Positions 1 through 8,747 of a stretch of 64,000 nt of DNA are shown in pieces. The DNA is from Actinophytocola sp044466355 (lineage in GTDB: Bacteria; Actinomycetota; Actinomycetes; Mycobacteriales; Pseudonocardiaceae). The notes under the pieces were generated by a model. That model ran no database searches and was not told the DNA's origin. It saw nothing but the letters and a program-made list of their open reading frames with translations. The first letter of the stretch is position 1; each line of letters opens with the position of its first letter. A program made the position numbers and the translations under genes. The stretch is from NCBI RefSeq assembly GCF_044466355.1, contig NZ_JBITMQ010000001.1:930001-994000 (forward strand). Direction: 5' to 3'.

Positions 1-1
1 C

Positions 2-1402
2 AGCAACGACCGCGGCGACGAGTACGGCGGCAGCGAGACCCACCGCCTCCGCTATCCCCTGGAGGTACTCGACGCGGTCCTGGACGCGGTCGGTGACCAG
101 GTCGTCGTCGGCGTCCGCATGTCGGCCGACGAACTCGTCGCGGGCGGCCAGGACCTCGACGCCGGGCGGCGCATCGCGCACCTGCTCGACACCACCCGTC
201 CCATCGGGTTCCTCAACGTGTCCCTCGCCTCCTACACGGTCCCGTCGATCGGCCACCACGTCGCCGACATGAGCGAGGGCCACACCCCGTACCTGGACGA
301 CACGCTCGCCGTGGCGAAGGAGTGCACCCACACGCCCGTGTTCGCGGCGTGCCGGTTCCTCGACCTCGCCGACGCGGAACGCGGGCTCGCCACCGGGCTG
401 CTCGCCGCCGTCGCCATGACTCGCGCGCACATCGCCGACCCGAACCTGCTCGCCAAGGCCGCGGCCGGTGAGGAGCACCGGATCCGGCCGTGCGTGTCCT
501 GCAACTTCTGCATCGGTGAGATCGCCGGCCACCGGCCGATGACCTGCATGATGAACCCGCGCGTCGGGCGTGAGGCGGAGTGGCCGGAAGAGCCGGGCAC
601 GTCGCCGGAACCCGCGCGGGTGCTGGTCGTCGGCGGGGGACCGGCGGGGATGGAGACCGCGCGCCTGGCCGCGGCGCGCGGGCACTCCGTGCAGGTGTGG
701 GAGACCGGGCCCGAGCCGGGCGGTCAGCTGCGGATCGGTCGTCGCGGTGCAGGTCGTGGGGACCTCGACCGGCTTCGGGCCCACCTACAGGGCCGCCTCG
801 CGGACCTGGACGTCCCGGTGCGGACGAGCACACCGGCCACAGTGGACGAGGTGCTCGCAGCACGATCCGACACGGTCGTGCTCGCCACCGGCGCCCGGCA
901 CACGGCACGCGACGTGCCCGGCTGGGGCCGTGCGCTCACCGCCCACGACGTCCTGAGCGGCGCGTCCTGGACGGACCGGACGCTGCTGGTGCTCGACGAC
1001 GACGGCGGCTGGACCGCCGCGTCCGTCGCCGAGACCGCGGCCCGCGGCGGCGCCACCGTGCACCTGGTCACCGCGGCGGGCACCGCGCTGTGGGGCGTCA
1101 CCGAGTACAGCCGCATGACCGCCGTCGAACGGTTGCGGAACCTCGGCGTCCAGCTGTGGACGTCCGCCACCGCCACCGTCGACCACGGCGCCGTGCACAT
1201 CACGAGCACGCTCGTCGACGCGGCCACCACCGTCCCGGACGTGACCGACGTGGTCGCGCTCGACCCACCCGCCGCACGCGACGACCTGGCGGCGCCGCTC
1301 GCCGACGCCGGGCTGTCCGTGCACGTCATCGGCGACGCGGTCGCCCCGAGAACCCTGCTGGAAGCGATGACCGAGGCGCACGTCCTCGGCCGCGCGCTCT
1401 GA
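2..1402 (+). CDS. OYE-family 2,4-dienoyl-CoA reductase / NADH:flavin oxidoreductase (5' partial)
   Basis: The reading frame is already open at base 2, so the true start lies left of the window; 466 residues are visible. The first visible residues carry the OYE barrel signature (NDRGDEYGGS, then VGVRMSADE). A cysteine cluster with spacing C-x2-C-x3-C-x12-C around 490-555 fits the single 4Fe-4S cluster of the DadH/FadH/trimethylamine dehydrogenase class. After it comes an FAD/NAD(P)-binding half (VVGGGPAGME near 630). Such proteins pass electrons from NAD(P)H through FAD and Fe-S to FMN to reduce an activated C=C bond. It heads the operon 1-8747, so a ring or enoyl reduction is a likely early step. 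The substrate cannot be read from sequence. Confidence 0.88.
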   Translation, partial: SNDRGDEYGGSETHRLRYPLEVLDAVLDAVGDQVVVGVRMSADELVAGGQDLDAGRRIAHLLDTTRPIGFLNVSLASYTVPSIGHHVADMSEGHTPYLDDTLAVAKECTHTPVFAACRFLDLADAERGLATGLLAAVAMTRAHIADPNLLAKAAAGEEHRIRPCVSCNFCIGEIAGHRPMTCMMNPRVGREAEWPEEPGTSPEPARVLVVGGGPAGMETARLAAARGHSVQVWETGPEPGGQLRIGRRGAGRGDLDRLRAHLQGRLADLDVPVRTSTPATVDEVLAARSDTVVLATGARHTARDVPGWGRALTAHDVLSGASWTDRTLLVLDDDGGWTAASVAETAARGGATVHLVTAAGTALWGVTEYSRMTAVERLRNLGVQLWTSATATVDHGAVHITSTLVDAATTVPDVTDVVALDPPAARDDLAAPLADAGLSVHVIGDAVAPRTLLEAMTEAHVLGRAL

Positions 1403-1416
1403 GGAGGAGACACACC

Positions 1417-1770
1417 ATGGCACGCAAGCTCGTCCTGCTGACCTACAACATCAAGCCCGGCGTCCCGCTGGAGGAGTACGCCGAGTACACGAGGACGGTC
1501 GACTACCCCGTCTTCCGCCGGCACCCGGGCATCCAGAACTACGCCAACTACGTGGTGCGGCAGAACGCGCGTGGGCAGGAGTGGTTCCGCCACTTCGACC
1601 TCATGTTCGTCGACGACCTCGACGCGTTCCACGCGGGCGGCAAGCTCCACCACGGCGACCCGGCGGTGCTCGAGCACGCGGCGAAGTGGCGGGAGAAGTG
1701 GGGCCAGGACCCGGAGACGGGCTGGCACACGGACGTGAACATCACCTATGCCGACGAGATCTGGGGTTGA
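1417..1770 (+). CDS. small EthD/dimeric alpha-beta-barrel-like protein
   Basis: 117 residues, starting at an ATG behind a GAGGAGGAGA ribosome site 14 bases after the upstream stop. Composition and pattern (N-terminal beta strand KLVLLTYNIKP, then an amphipathic helix EEYAEYTRTVDYP) resemble EthD/HapK (REDY)-like single-domain dimeric ferredoxin-fold proteins. Members are often accessory proteins or small isomerases and oxygenases in degradation operons. There is no signal peptide or membrane segment. The stop overlaps the TTG start of the MFS gene (TTGA), so the two are translationally coupled. The family call is tentative; the gene itself is clear. Confidence 0.7.
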   Translation: MARKLVLLTYNIKPGVPLEEYAEYTRTVDYPVFRRHPGIQNYANYVVRQNARGQEWFRHFDLMFVDDLDAFHAGGKLHHGDPAVLEHAAKWREKWGQDPETGWHTDVNITYADEIWG

Positions 1771-3008
1771 CCCCGGCCCGTCGCGCGGTCACGCTCGCCG
1801 TCCTGATCGGGGCGGGCTACATGTTCCCGCTCTACCTGGTCGGGGCGGTCGGCGTGGCGGTGCGGGCGGACCTCGGCCTGTCGGCGACACAGCTGGGTGC
1901 CGTCGTCTCCGTGTTCTTCGGGGTCGGCGCGGTGCTGTTGCCGGTCGGCGGCCGGATCGTCGACCGCATGGGCCCGCGCACCTCCGCCCGCCTGGCCATC
2001 GCGGGTGCGGCGGCCTGCCTGACCTCGGTCGCGGTGCTCGGCGGGACGTACCCGGGGCTGCTGGTGGCCATGGCGATCGGTGGCGTCGGGTCGACGGTCG
2101 CGGCACCGGTCGGCGGGATGATCATCGTGCGGGTCGTGCGGGCCGGACGACGGCCGCTCGCGTTCGCGCTGGAACGGTCGTCGATCCCCGCCGCCACGCT
2201 GATCGCCGGGATGTGCGTGCCCACGCTGGCCGCGGTCGTGCACTGGCGGGTCGTGTTCGGGATCGGGGCCGTGCTCGTGGTGCTGGTCCTCCTGCTGCCC
2301 GTGCCCGCCATGGCCGGTGCGGACCGGCCGGTGACACAGGCGCCGCTGCAGCCGATCACGCCGCTGCTGCTGGTCACCGGGATGTTCTTCCTCGGCTCGG
2401 CGGCCGCGACCGCGCTGTCCACGTTCTTCGTCGGCCACGGCGTGGAGCTGGGGATGGCGGCGGGCACGGCCGGAGTGGCCCTCGCCGCGACCAGCGCGGC
2501 GACCATCGGCGTGCGCATGGTGCTCGGGCTGCTGGGTGTGCGGGTGCCCGGCCGGGCCACGTCCGCCGCGCTGCTCCTGGCCGGGGCCGCCGGGTTCGCG
2601 TTGCTCGTGGTGCCTTCGGCGCCGACCGCTTGGGCGGGCGCGCTGCTCGCCGGTGCCGCGGGCTGGGGCTGGACCGGCGTGCTCGGGCTCGCCGTCGTGC
2701 AGTCCCATCCGGACGCACCCGGCGCGTCGACGGCGCTGGTCCAGGCGGGTGGCTGCGCGGGCGGGATCGCCGGTCCGCTGCTCGTGGGTGCGCTCACGGA
2801 GCGGTACGGCTACGGCACCGGATGGCTCGCCATGGCGGCGTGCGCGGCGGTCGCGGGCCTGGTCGCAGCGGTCAACGGCGGCATCTGGCGATGGGTCTCA
2901 CACAAGGTGCGGCCCGCTGAGGTTGACCCTGGCGTCGCCCGCGACTTAACCTCTGAGCGGACCGGCGTTACATATAGCGGAACAGGACCCATTGGACAGG
3001 GGGATTGA
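1767..3008 (+). CDS. MFS transporter, probable importer of the operon's substrate
   Basis: 413 residues with about 12 hydrophobic segments. The start is taken as TTG 1767, overlapping the previous TGA by 4 bases; the open frame upstream of it is only a shadow of the small barrel gene. After TM1-2 the loop GGRIVDRMGPR matches the MFS motif A region. Being inside a catabolic operon suggests substrate uptake. The last ~30 codons after the final helix are odd: they use TTA (2946-2948), ACA, TAT, AGC, GGA and ATT codons, unlike the rest of the gene, and contain promoter-like DNA (TTGACC at about 2923). The tail may double as an internal promoter. The stop overlaps the next ATG. Confidence 0.85.
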   Translation: MTPARRAVTLAVLIGAGYMFPLYLVGAVGVAVRADLGLSATQLGAVVSVFFGVGAVLLPVGGRIVDRMGPRTSARLAIAGAAACLTSVAVLGGTYPGLLVAMAIGGVGSTVAAPVGGMIIVRVVRAGRRPLAFALERSSIPAATLIAGMCVPTLAAVVHWRVVFGIGAVLVVLVLLLPVPAMAGADRPVTQAPLQPITPLLLVTGMFFLGSAAATALSTFFVGHGVELGMAAGTAGVALAATSAATIGVRMVLGLLGVRVPGRATSAALLLAGAAGFALLVVPSAPTAWAGALLAGAAGWGWTGVLGLAVVQSHPDAPGASTALVQAGGCAGGIAGPLLVGALTERYGYGTGWLAMAACAAVAGLVAAVNGGIWRWVSHKVRPAEVDPGVARDLTSERTGVTYSGTGPIGQGD

Positions 3009-4204
3009 TGCAGGACGGACCTCTCACCGGGGTGCGGGTGCTGGACGTCTCGACGATCCTCGCCGGCCCACTGTGCTGCCGGATCCTCGGCGACCACGGC
3101 GCGGACGTGGTCAAGATCGAGCACCCGGAGGCGGGTGACGGCATGCGCGGCCACGGCGAGGCCAAGGACGGGATCCCGTTGTGGTGGAAGGAGATCTCCC
3201 GCAACAAGCGCACCGTCGGCCTGAAACTGTCCACTCGCGAGGGTGCGGACCTGCTGCTGCGCCTCGCAGCCACCGCCGACGTGCTCGTCGAGAACTTCCG
3301 CCCCGGCACCCTCGAGCGCTGGGGCATCGGCCCGGAGCAGCTGCACGAGGTCAACCCGGCACTCGTGATCGTGCGGATCACCGGCTTCGGCCAGACCGGC
3401 CCGTACGCCCCGCGCGCGGGCTTCGGCACGCTCGCCGAGGCCATGAGCGGGTTCGCGCACCTCACCGGCGAGGCCGGCGGCCCGCCCACGCTGCCCGCGT
3501 TCGGGCTCGCCGACAGCATCTGCGGCATCGCGGCGTCGTCGGCGGCGGTGATGGCGCTGTACGCCCGTGAACGCAACGGCGGCCGCGGCGAGATCATCGA
3601 CATGAACCTGCTCGAACCGATCATGGACGCGGTCGGGCCCGGCCCGACGGTGTACGACCAGCTCGGGATCGTCGGCGAGCGGCACGGCAACCGGTCCACC
3701 AACAACGCGCCGCGCAACACCTACCGCACCAAGGACGGCCGCTGGCTCGCCGTGTCCACGAGCGCGCAGCGGATCGCCGAACGGGTCATGGAGCTGGTCG
3801 GGCACCCCGAGGTCGTCGACGAGCCGTGGTTCGCCACCGGGCTCGGCCGCGCCGGCCACGCCGACCTGCTCGACGAGTACGTGGGCGGCTGGATCGCGGA
3901 ACGCACCGAGGCGGAGGTGACCGCCGCGTTCGCCGACGCGGGCGCCGCGATCGCCCCGATCTACAGCGCACGCGACCTCGTCGAGGACGAGCACGTGCGC
4001 ACCACGGAGATGCTGACCACCGCGCAGGACGAGGACTTCGGGCCGCTGCTGATGCACAACGTGATGTGGCGGGCCGAGCGCGCGCCCGGCCGGATCCGGT
4101 TCACCGGCCGGGCGCTGGGGGCGGACACCGACGACGTTTTGGGGGAACTGGGAGTGGACGCGGACGAGCTGGCGCGCCTGCGCGCGGAGCGGGTGGTGGC
4201 CTGA
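3008..4204 (+). CDS. family III CoA-transferase (CaiB/BaiF)
   Basis: 398 residues. Start is ATG 3008, sharing one base with the MFS stop; a TTG one codon earlier is possible. The N-terminal GVRVLDVSTILAGP and GADVVKIEHPE stretches and the middle GFGQTGPYAPRAGF are hallmarks of the formyl-CoA transferase/CaiB fold. Asp169 (in LADS) aligns with the catalytic aspartate that forms the acyl anhydride in this family. The enzyme should activate a carboxylic acid with CoA from succinyl-CoA or a similar donor. Its place between the transporter and ring-opening enzymes fits an activation step ahead of the CitE-like lyase. The substrate is unknown. Confidence 0.92.
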   Translation: MQDGPLTGVRVLDVSTILAGPLCCRILGDHGADVVKIEHPEAGDGMRGHGEAKDGIPLWWKEISRNKRTVGLKLSTREGADLLLRLAATADVLVENFRPGTLERWGIGPEQLHEVNPALVIVRITGFGQTGPYAPRAGFGTLAEAMSGFAHLTGEAGGPPTLPAFGLADSICGIAASSAAVMALYARERNGGRGEIIDMNLLEPIMDAVGPGPTVYDQLGIVGERHGNRSTNNAPRNTYRTKDGRWLAVSTSAQRIAERVMELVGHPEVVDEPWFATGLGRAGHADLLDEYVGGWIAERTEAEVTAAFADAGAAIAPIYSARDLVEDEHVRTTEMLTTAQDEDFGPLLMHNVMWRAERAPGRIRFTGRALGADTDDVLGELGVDADELARLRAERVVA

Positions 4205-5040
4205 TGACGACAGCACAGACGACCGAGACGTTGCTGCAGGCCGTCGAGAGTGGACTGACCGTCCACGACCTCGGCCGCGAGCTGCGGGTCGGGATGCCGC
4301 AGTCGCCCAACCACCCGGCGTTCTGGCACGCGCTGCCGCGCCGCCACGGCGACATGGTCCGTGCCGACGGTGGGTCGGCCGCCAACGACATGATCACGAT
4401 GGGCACGCACGTCGGCACCCACATCGACGCGTTCGCCCACGTCTCGCACAACGGCAGGCTGGTCGACGGCTCCGACGCGTTCGAGGCCGGACGCGGCGGC
4501 AAGTTCGTCGAGCTGGGCGCGCACACCATCAAGCCGATGGTCCGCCGCGGCGTGCTGCTCGACGTGCCTGCCGCGCTCGGCATCCCGGTCGGCTGCGACG
4601 CGGGCTACGAGATCACCCCGGCGGACCTGGAAGCCGCGGAGAAGCGGCAGGACACGCCCGTGCGTGCCGGTGACGTCGTGCTGGTGCGCAGCGGCTGGGG
4701 CCGGTTGTTCGACGACCCGGATCCCTCGGTGTACCAAGGGAAGTCCACGGGCGTGCCCGGTGTCTCGGAGGCGGGTGCGGTCTGGCTCGCCGACAAGGGC
4801 GCCCACGCCGTCGGCGCGGACACCATCGCGTTCGAGCGCCTCGCCCCCGGCGCGGGCCACACGAGCCTGCCCGCGCACCGCGTGCTGCTCGTCGAACGCG
4901 GCGTCTACATCATCGAGGCGCTCAACCTGGAGGGCGTCGCCGCCGCGGGCGTGCACGAGTTCCTGTTCGTCCTGTCGCCGCTGCCCCTGTTCGGCGCGAC
5001 GGGCTCCCCTGTGCGGCCGCTCGCGGTGGTGGGCGCGTGA
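4204..5040 (+). CDS. cyclase-family metal-dependent hydrolase (kynurenine formamidase / isatin hydrolase-like)
   Basis: 278 residues, ATG overlapping the upstream TGA (ATGA). The family signature HxGTHxDxxxH is complete: His69, His73, Asp75, His79. A late His (GHTSLPAHR) and Glu (YIIEALNL) complete the usual metal site. Proteins of this fold hydrolyse amide or lactam bonds, as in N-formylkynurenine and isatin, or act in polyketide cyclases. With a dihydropyrimidinase-like protein in the same operon, hydrolytic opening of a ring is a reasonable guess. It overlaps the next gene by 4 bases (GTGA). Confidence 0.88.
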   Translation: MTTAQTTETLLQAVESGLTVHDLGRELRVGMPQSPNHPAFWHALPRRHGDMVRADGGSAANDMITMGTHVGTHIDAFAHVSHNGRLVDGSDAFEAGRGGKFVELGAHTIKPMVRRGVLLDVPAALGIPVGCDAGYEITPADLEAAEKRQDTPVRAGDVVLVRSGWGRLFDDPDPSVYQGKSTGVPGVSEAGAVWLADKGAHAVGADTIAFERLAPGAGHTSLPAHRVLLVERGVYIIEALNLEGVAAAGVHEFLFVLSPLPLFGATGSPVRPLAVVGA

Positions 5041-6479
5041 CCACAGTGGAGTCTCCAACTCTCGCGCAGCGGCTCGCGTCGTTCGCGGCGCGGACGTTCG
5101 CCGACGGGCCACCGGCCGACGTCGTCGCGTCCGTGCGGCAGCGCGTGCTCGACGTGCTCGGGCTGTGCGTGGCCGCGCAGGCGCTGCCGACGAGCCAGGC
5201 GATCCTCGCGCACGCCGCCGAGCAGGGCGGCAGGCAGCAGGCGAGCGCGATCGGGCTCGCCGAGCCGGTGCCCGCCGCGAGCGCCGCCTTCGTCAACGGT
5301 GTCCTGGCCCACTCGCTGGACTACGACGACACGCACCTGCCGTCGGTGCTGCACCCCAGCGCCAGCGTCGTCCCGGCCGCCCTGGCCGCGGCCGAGGCGG
5401 CAGGCGCGTCCGGCCGGGATACGGTCGCCGCCGTCGCCGTCGGGCTGGAGATCGCGGTCCGGCTCGGCATGGCGGGCTACGACCGCGACCTCGGCAACTC
5501 CGTCTACTTCGAACACGGCCAGCACGCCACGTCCATCTGCGGCGCCATGGGCGCGGCCGCCGCCGCCGCGTTGCTCTTCGGGCTCGGCGAGGAGGGCGTG
5601 CTGCACGCGCTCGGCGTCACCGCGTCGTTCGCGTCCGGCGTCATCGAGGCCAACCGCACCGGCGGCACGGTCAAGCGGCTGCACTGCGGGTGGGCCGCCC
5701 AGTCCGCGGTCACCGCGGCCGGGCTGGTGCGGCGCGGGTTCACCGGTCCGCCGACCGTCCTCGAAGGCCGGTTCGGCTTCTTCCAGGCGTTCCTCCGCGA
5801 CCAGACCGACCTCGACCAGGTCGCGGGCGGCCTCGGCGAGGAGTGGGCGGTGCCGGGCATCTTCTTCAAGCCGTACCCGGCCAACCACTTCACCCACACC
5901 GCCATCGACGCGGGCGCGGAACTGCGTGCCCGGGGCGTGCCCGTGGACGAGATCGAGTCGATCGAGCTGCGCGTGCCGACCGCGGTGATCCGCACGATCG
6001 GCCAGCCGATCGAGACCAAACGTGCCCCGGCCACGGGGTACCAGGCCCAGTTCAGCGGCCCCTACGCCGTGGTGACCGGGCTGCTCGGCGGGCAGGGCCT
6101 CGGTGCCGGGCTCGCCGACTTCACCGACGCGCTCGCCGCCGACCCGGCCCGTCGCGCGCTCATGGCGAAGGTGACCGTCACCGGCGACGACCGCTGCGAC
6201 GCCATCTTCCCCAACCAGTTCCCCGCGATCGTGACCGTGCGCACCGCCGACGGTCGCGAGTGGACGGCCGAGGTGCTCGCCAACCGCGGCGGCCCGGCCC
6301 GGCCACTGTCCGAAGCAGAGCTGGCGGCGAAGTTCACCGACAACGTCGCCGGCCGTCTCGCCCCCGCCACCGCTGCGACCGTGCGGGAGCTGGCGCTGAC
6401 CCTCGACTCGGTCGCCGACCTCGCCGCGTTGCTGCGCCCCCTCACCCGCCTAGAGTCACCGGGAGACGATCATGACTGA
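5037..6479 (+). CDS. MmgE/PrpD-family protein
   Basis: 480 residues, starting at GTG 5037 inside the upstream stop. The length and the all-helical N-terminal domain with the motifs LAHSLDYDDTH, HPSASVVPA and FKPYPANHFTH fit the PrpD fold. Characterised members include 2-methylcitrate dehydratase, cis-aconitate decarboxylase and iminodisuccinate epimerase, so the chemistry is loss or addition of water, CO2 or a proton on a polycarboxylic acid. Next to a CoA-transferase and a CitE-like lyase, it probably acts on a branched dicarboxylic intermediate. The reaction type cannot be settled from sequence. Confidence 0.88.
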   Translation: MTTVESPTLAQRLASFAARTFADGPPADVVASVRQRVLDVLGLCVAAQALPTSQAILAHAAEQGGRQQASAIGLAEPVPAASAAFVNGVLAHSLDYDDTHLPSVLHPSASVVPAALAAAEAAGASGRDTVAAVAVGLEIAVRLGMAGYDRDLGNSVYFEHGQHATSICGAMGAAAAAALLFGLGEEGVLHALGVTASFASGVIEANRTGGTVKRLHCGWAAQSAVTAAGLVRRGFTGPPTVLEGRFGFFQAFLRDQTDLDQVAGGLGEEWAVPGIFFKPYPANHFTHTAIDAGAELRARGVPVDEIESIELRVPTAVIRTIGQPIETKRAPATGYQAQFSGPYAVVTGLLGGQGLGAGLADFTDALAADPARRALMAKVTVTGDDRCDAIFPNQFPAIVTVRTADGREWTAEVLANRGGPARPLSEAELAAKFTDNVAGRLAPATAATVRELALTLDSVADLAALLRPLTRLESPGDDHD

Positions 6480-7941
6480 ACAGCTCGACCTCCTCGTCAC
6501 CAACGTCAAGGTCGTCCACCACGACCGGCCGGAAGCCCAGCGCGCCGACATCGGCGTCAAGGACGGGAAGATCGTCCGGGTCGTACCGGGCATCGACCCG
6601 GCGACCGCCACGTCCGTCGTGGACGGTGGCGGCAAGCTCGCGTTCCCCGGCGTGGTGGACGCCCACCAGCACTGGGGCATCTACAACCCGCTGCCGGTCG
6701 ACGCCGCGTCCGAGAGCCGCGCGTGCGCGCAGGGCGGCGTGACGTCCGCGCTGAACTACATGCGCACCGGCCAGTACTACCTCAACAAGGGCGGCGCGTA
6801 CGCCGATGTGTTCCCCGAGGTGCTCTCGCTGACCGACGGCAAGGCCTACGTGGACTACGCCTACCACCTCGCGCCGATGATGCGTGAGCACATCGACGAG
6901 ATCCCCGCGCTCGTCCGCGACCACGGCGTGACCTCGTTCAAGGTGTTCATGTTCTACGGCAGCCACGGCCTGCACGGCCGGTCCGCCGACCAGAACTCGT
7001 TCCTCATGATCCCCGAGGGCGAGCGGTACGACTACGCGCACTTCGAGTTCGTGATGCGCGGCATCCAGGCCGCCCGCGAGCAGTTCCCCGAACTGGCCGA
7101 CGAGATCTCGCTGTCGCTGCACTGCGAGACCGCGGAGATCATGACCGCGTACACCAAGCTCGTCGAGGAGGAGGGCGCGCTCACCGGCCTCGCCGCGTAC
7201 TCGGCGTCCCGCCCGCAGCACTCCGAGGGCCTCGCCGTGTCGATCGCGTCCTACCTGGCGCACGAGACCGGCCTGCCGACCATCAACCTGCTGCACCTGT
7301 CGTCGGCGAAGGCCATGGACGCGGCGCTGCGGATGGCGACGGCGTTCCCGCACATCCGGTTCCGCCGCGAGGTCACGGTCGGGCACCTGCTCGCCGACAT
7401 CGACACCGCGTCCGGGCTCGGCGCCAAGGTCAACCCGCCGATCCGCCCGCGCGCCGACGTCGAGGCGCTGTGGGGCCACGTGCTCGCCGGTGACGTCGAC
7501 TGGGTGGTGTCCGACCACGCGTGCTGCCGCGACGAGCAGAAGTTCGGCGACCCGCGTGACAACGTGTTCCTCGCCAAGTCTGGCTTCGGTGGTGCCGAGT
7601 ACCTCCTGCCCGGCCTGGTCACCGAGGGCGCGAAGCGGGGCCTGCCGCCCGGCGAGATCGCCAGGCTGACCTCGTGGAACCCGGCCACCCGCTTCGGACT
7701 GCGGAACAAGGGCGCCATCGGCGTGGGCTTCGACGCGGACATCGCGCTGGTCGACCCGACCGTCGACTGGACCGTCCGCGCGGCCGACTCCGAGTCCACG
7801 CAGGAGTACACGCCGTTCGAGGGCTTCTCGATGACCGCGGCCGTGACCGACACGTTCGTCCGCGGCCACCGGGTGCTGGAGTCCGGCAAGGTCGTCGGCG
7901 AGCCGGTCGGGCAGTACCTCAAGCGGCCGACGGGCGCATGA
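6472..7941 (+). CDS. dihydropyrimidinase/dihydroorotase-like cyclic amidohydrolase
   Basis: 489 residues, overlapping the PrpD-like gene by 8 bases. The amidohydrolase metal site is recognisable: His65 and His67 in DAHQHWG, Lys157 in TSFKVFMF as the carbamylation site, His in SLHCE, His in LLHLSSAKA, and Asp in VVSDHACC. The family hydrolyses cyclic amides (hydantoins, dihydropyrimidines, dihydroorotate, allantoin). No pyrimidine catabolic partners are present, so a different cyclic amide or imide is likely. The neighbouring cyclase-family hydrolase would be a second hydrolytic step or an alternative ring opener. Confidence 0.9.
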   Translation: MTEQLDLLVTNVKVVHHDRPEAQRADIGVKDGKIVRVVPGIDPATATSVVDGGGKLAFPGVVDAHQHWGIYNPLPVDAASESRACAQGGVTSALNYMRTGQYYLNKGGAYADVFPEVLSLTDGKAYVDYAYHLAPMMREHIDEIPALVRDHGVTSFKVFMFYGSHGLHGRSADQNSFLMIPEGERYDYAHFEFVMRGIQAAREQFPELADEISLSLHCETAEIMTAYTKLVEEEGALTGLAAYSASRPQHSEGLAVSIASYLAHETGLPTINLLHLSSAKAMDAALRMATAFPHIRFRREVTVGHLLADIDTASGLGAKVNPPIRPRADVEALWGHVLAGDVDWVVSDHACCRDEQKFGDPRDNVFLAKSGFGGAEYLLPGLVTEGAKRGLPPGEIARLTSWNPATRFGLRNKGAIGVGFDADIALVDPTVDWTVRAADSESTQEYTPFEGFSMTAAVTDTFVRGHRVLESGKVVGEPVGQYLKRPTGA

Positions 7942-8747
7942 CGCCGCGCAGTTACCTGTACGTCCCCGGCGACCAGTCGCGCCTGCTCGACGGCGCGGCC
8001 CGCCGGGGCGCGGACGCGCTGATCGCCGACCTCGAGGACGCCGTCGCGGTGGCGAACAAGGGGGCGGCGCGGACCGCGGTGGCGTCCTATCTGGACACGG
8101 GCACCGCGTGGGTGCGCATCAACGCGGACACGCCCGCCGACGACCTCGCGGCGGTCGCGGACCGGCCGGGGCTGGCGGGTGTGGTCGTGCCGAAAGCCGA
8201 GCCCGCTCTCCTGTCCGAAGTGGACGTGCTGTTAGGGTCGCGACGGGTGCCGGTGCTGGCACTCCTGGAGACCGCGCGTGGGTTGCGCCATCTGCACGCG
8301 GTCGCCGAGTCGCCCCGCGTGGTCCGCCTCGGGCTGGGGGAGGCGGACCTCGCGGGGGAGTTGAACCTGCGGCCCGGCCCCGACCGCGAGGAGCTGTGGC
8401 CGATCCGGTCCGCGGTCGTCGTCGCGTCCGCGGCGGCCGGGCTGCTACCACCCGTCGGCCCGGTCCACACCGCGGTCCGTGACCTGTCCGACCTCGAACG
8501 GACCACGGAACTGTTGCTGCGTCAGGGCTTCCGCGCCCGCACCGCCATCACCCCCACGCAGCTGGCCACGATCAACGCGGTCTTCACGCCGTCGGCCGAG
8601 GAGGTCGAGAAGGCGCGCGCGACCGTGGCCCTGCTGTCATCGGGCACCGGGGTCGCCGTGGACGCCGACGGCCGCATGGTCGACGAGGCCGTGGTCCGGT
8701 CCGCCCGTGAGGTCCTCGCCCGGTCAGAGGGCCTTCAGGAACAGTGA
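7938..8747 (+). CDS. CitE/HpcH-type acyl-CoA lyase
   Basis: 269 residues, ATG inside the upstream stop region. The N-terminus SYLYVPGD is typical of CitE-like lyases. DLEDAV and LLETARGL carry the conserved acidic and substrate residues, and LGLGEADLAGEL resembles the malyl/citramalyl-CoA lyase metal loop. It should split or form a 3-hydroxyacyl-CoA bond, ending the operon's pathway with acetyl-CoA or pyruvate-like products. It contains one TTA leucine codon (8232-8234), rare here. Its 3' end overlaps the convergent beta-helix gene by 24 bases. Confidence 0.88.
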   Translation: MTPRSYLYVPGDQSRLLDGAARRGADALIADLEDAVAVANKGAARTAVASYLDTGTAWVRINADTPADDLAAVADRPGLAGVVVPKAEPALLSEVDVLLGSRRVPVLALLETARGLRHLHAVAESPRVVRLGLGEADLAGELNLRPGPDREELWPIRSAVVVASAAAGLLPPVGPVHTAVRDLSDLERTTELLLRQGFRARTAITPTQLATINAVFTPSAEEVEKARATVALLSSGTGVAVDADGRMVDEAVVRSAREVLARSEGLQEQ

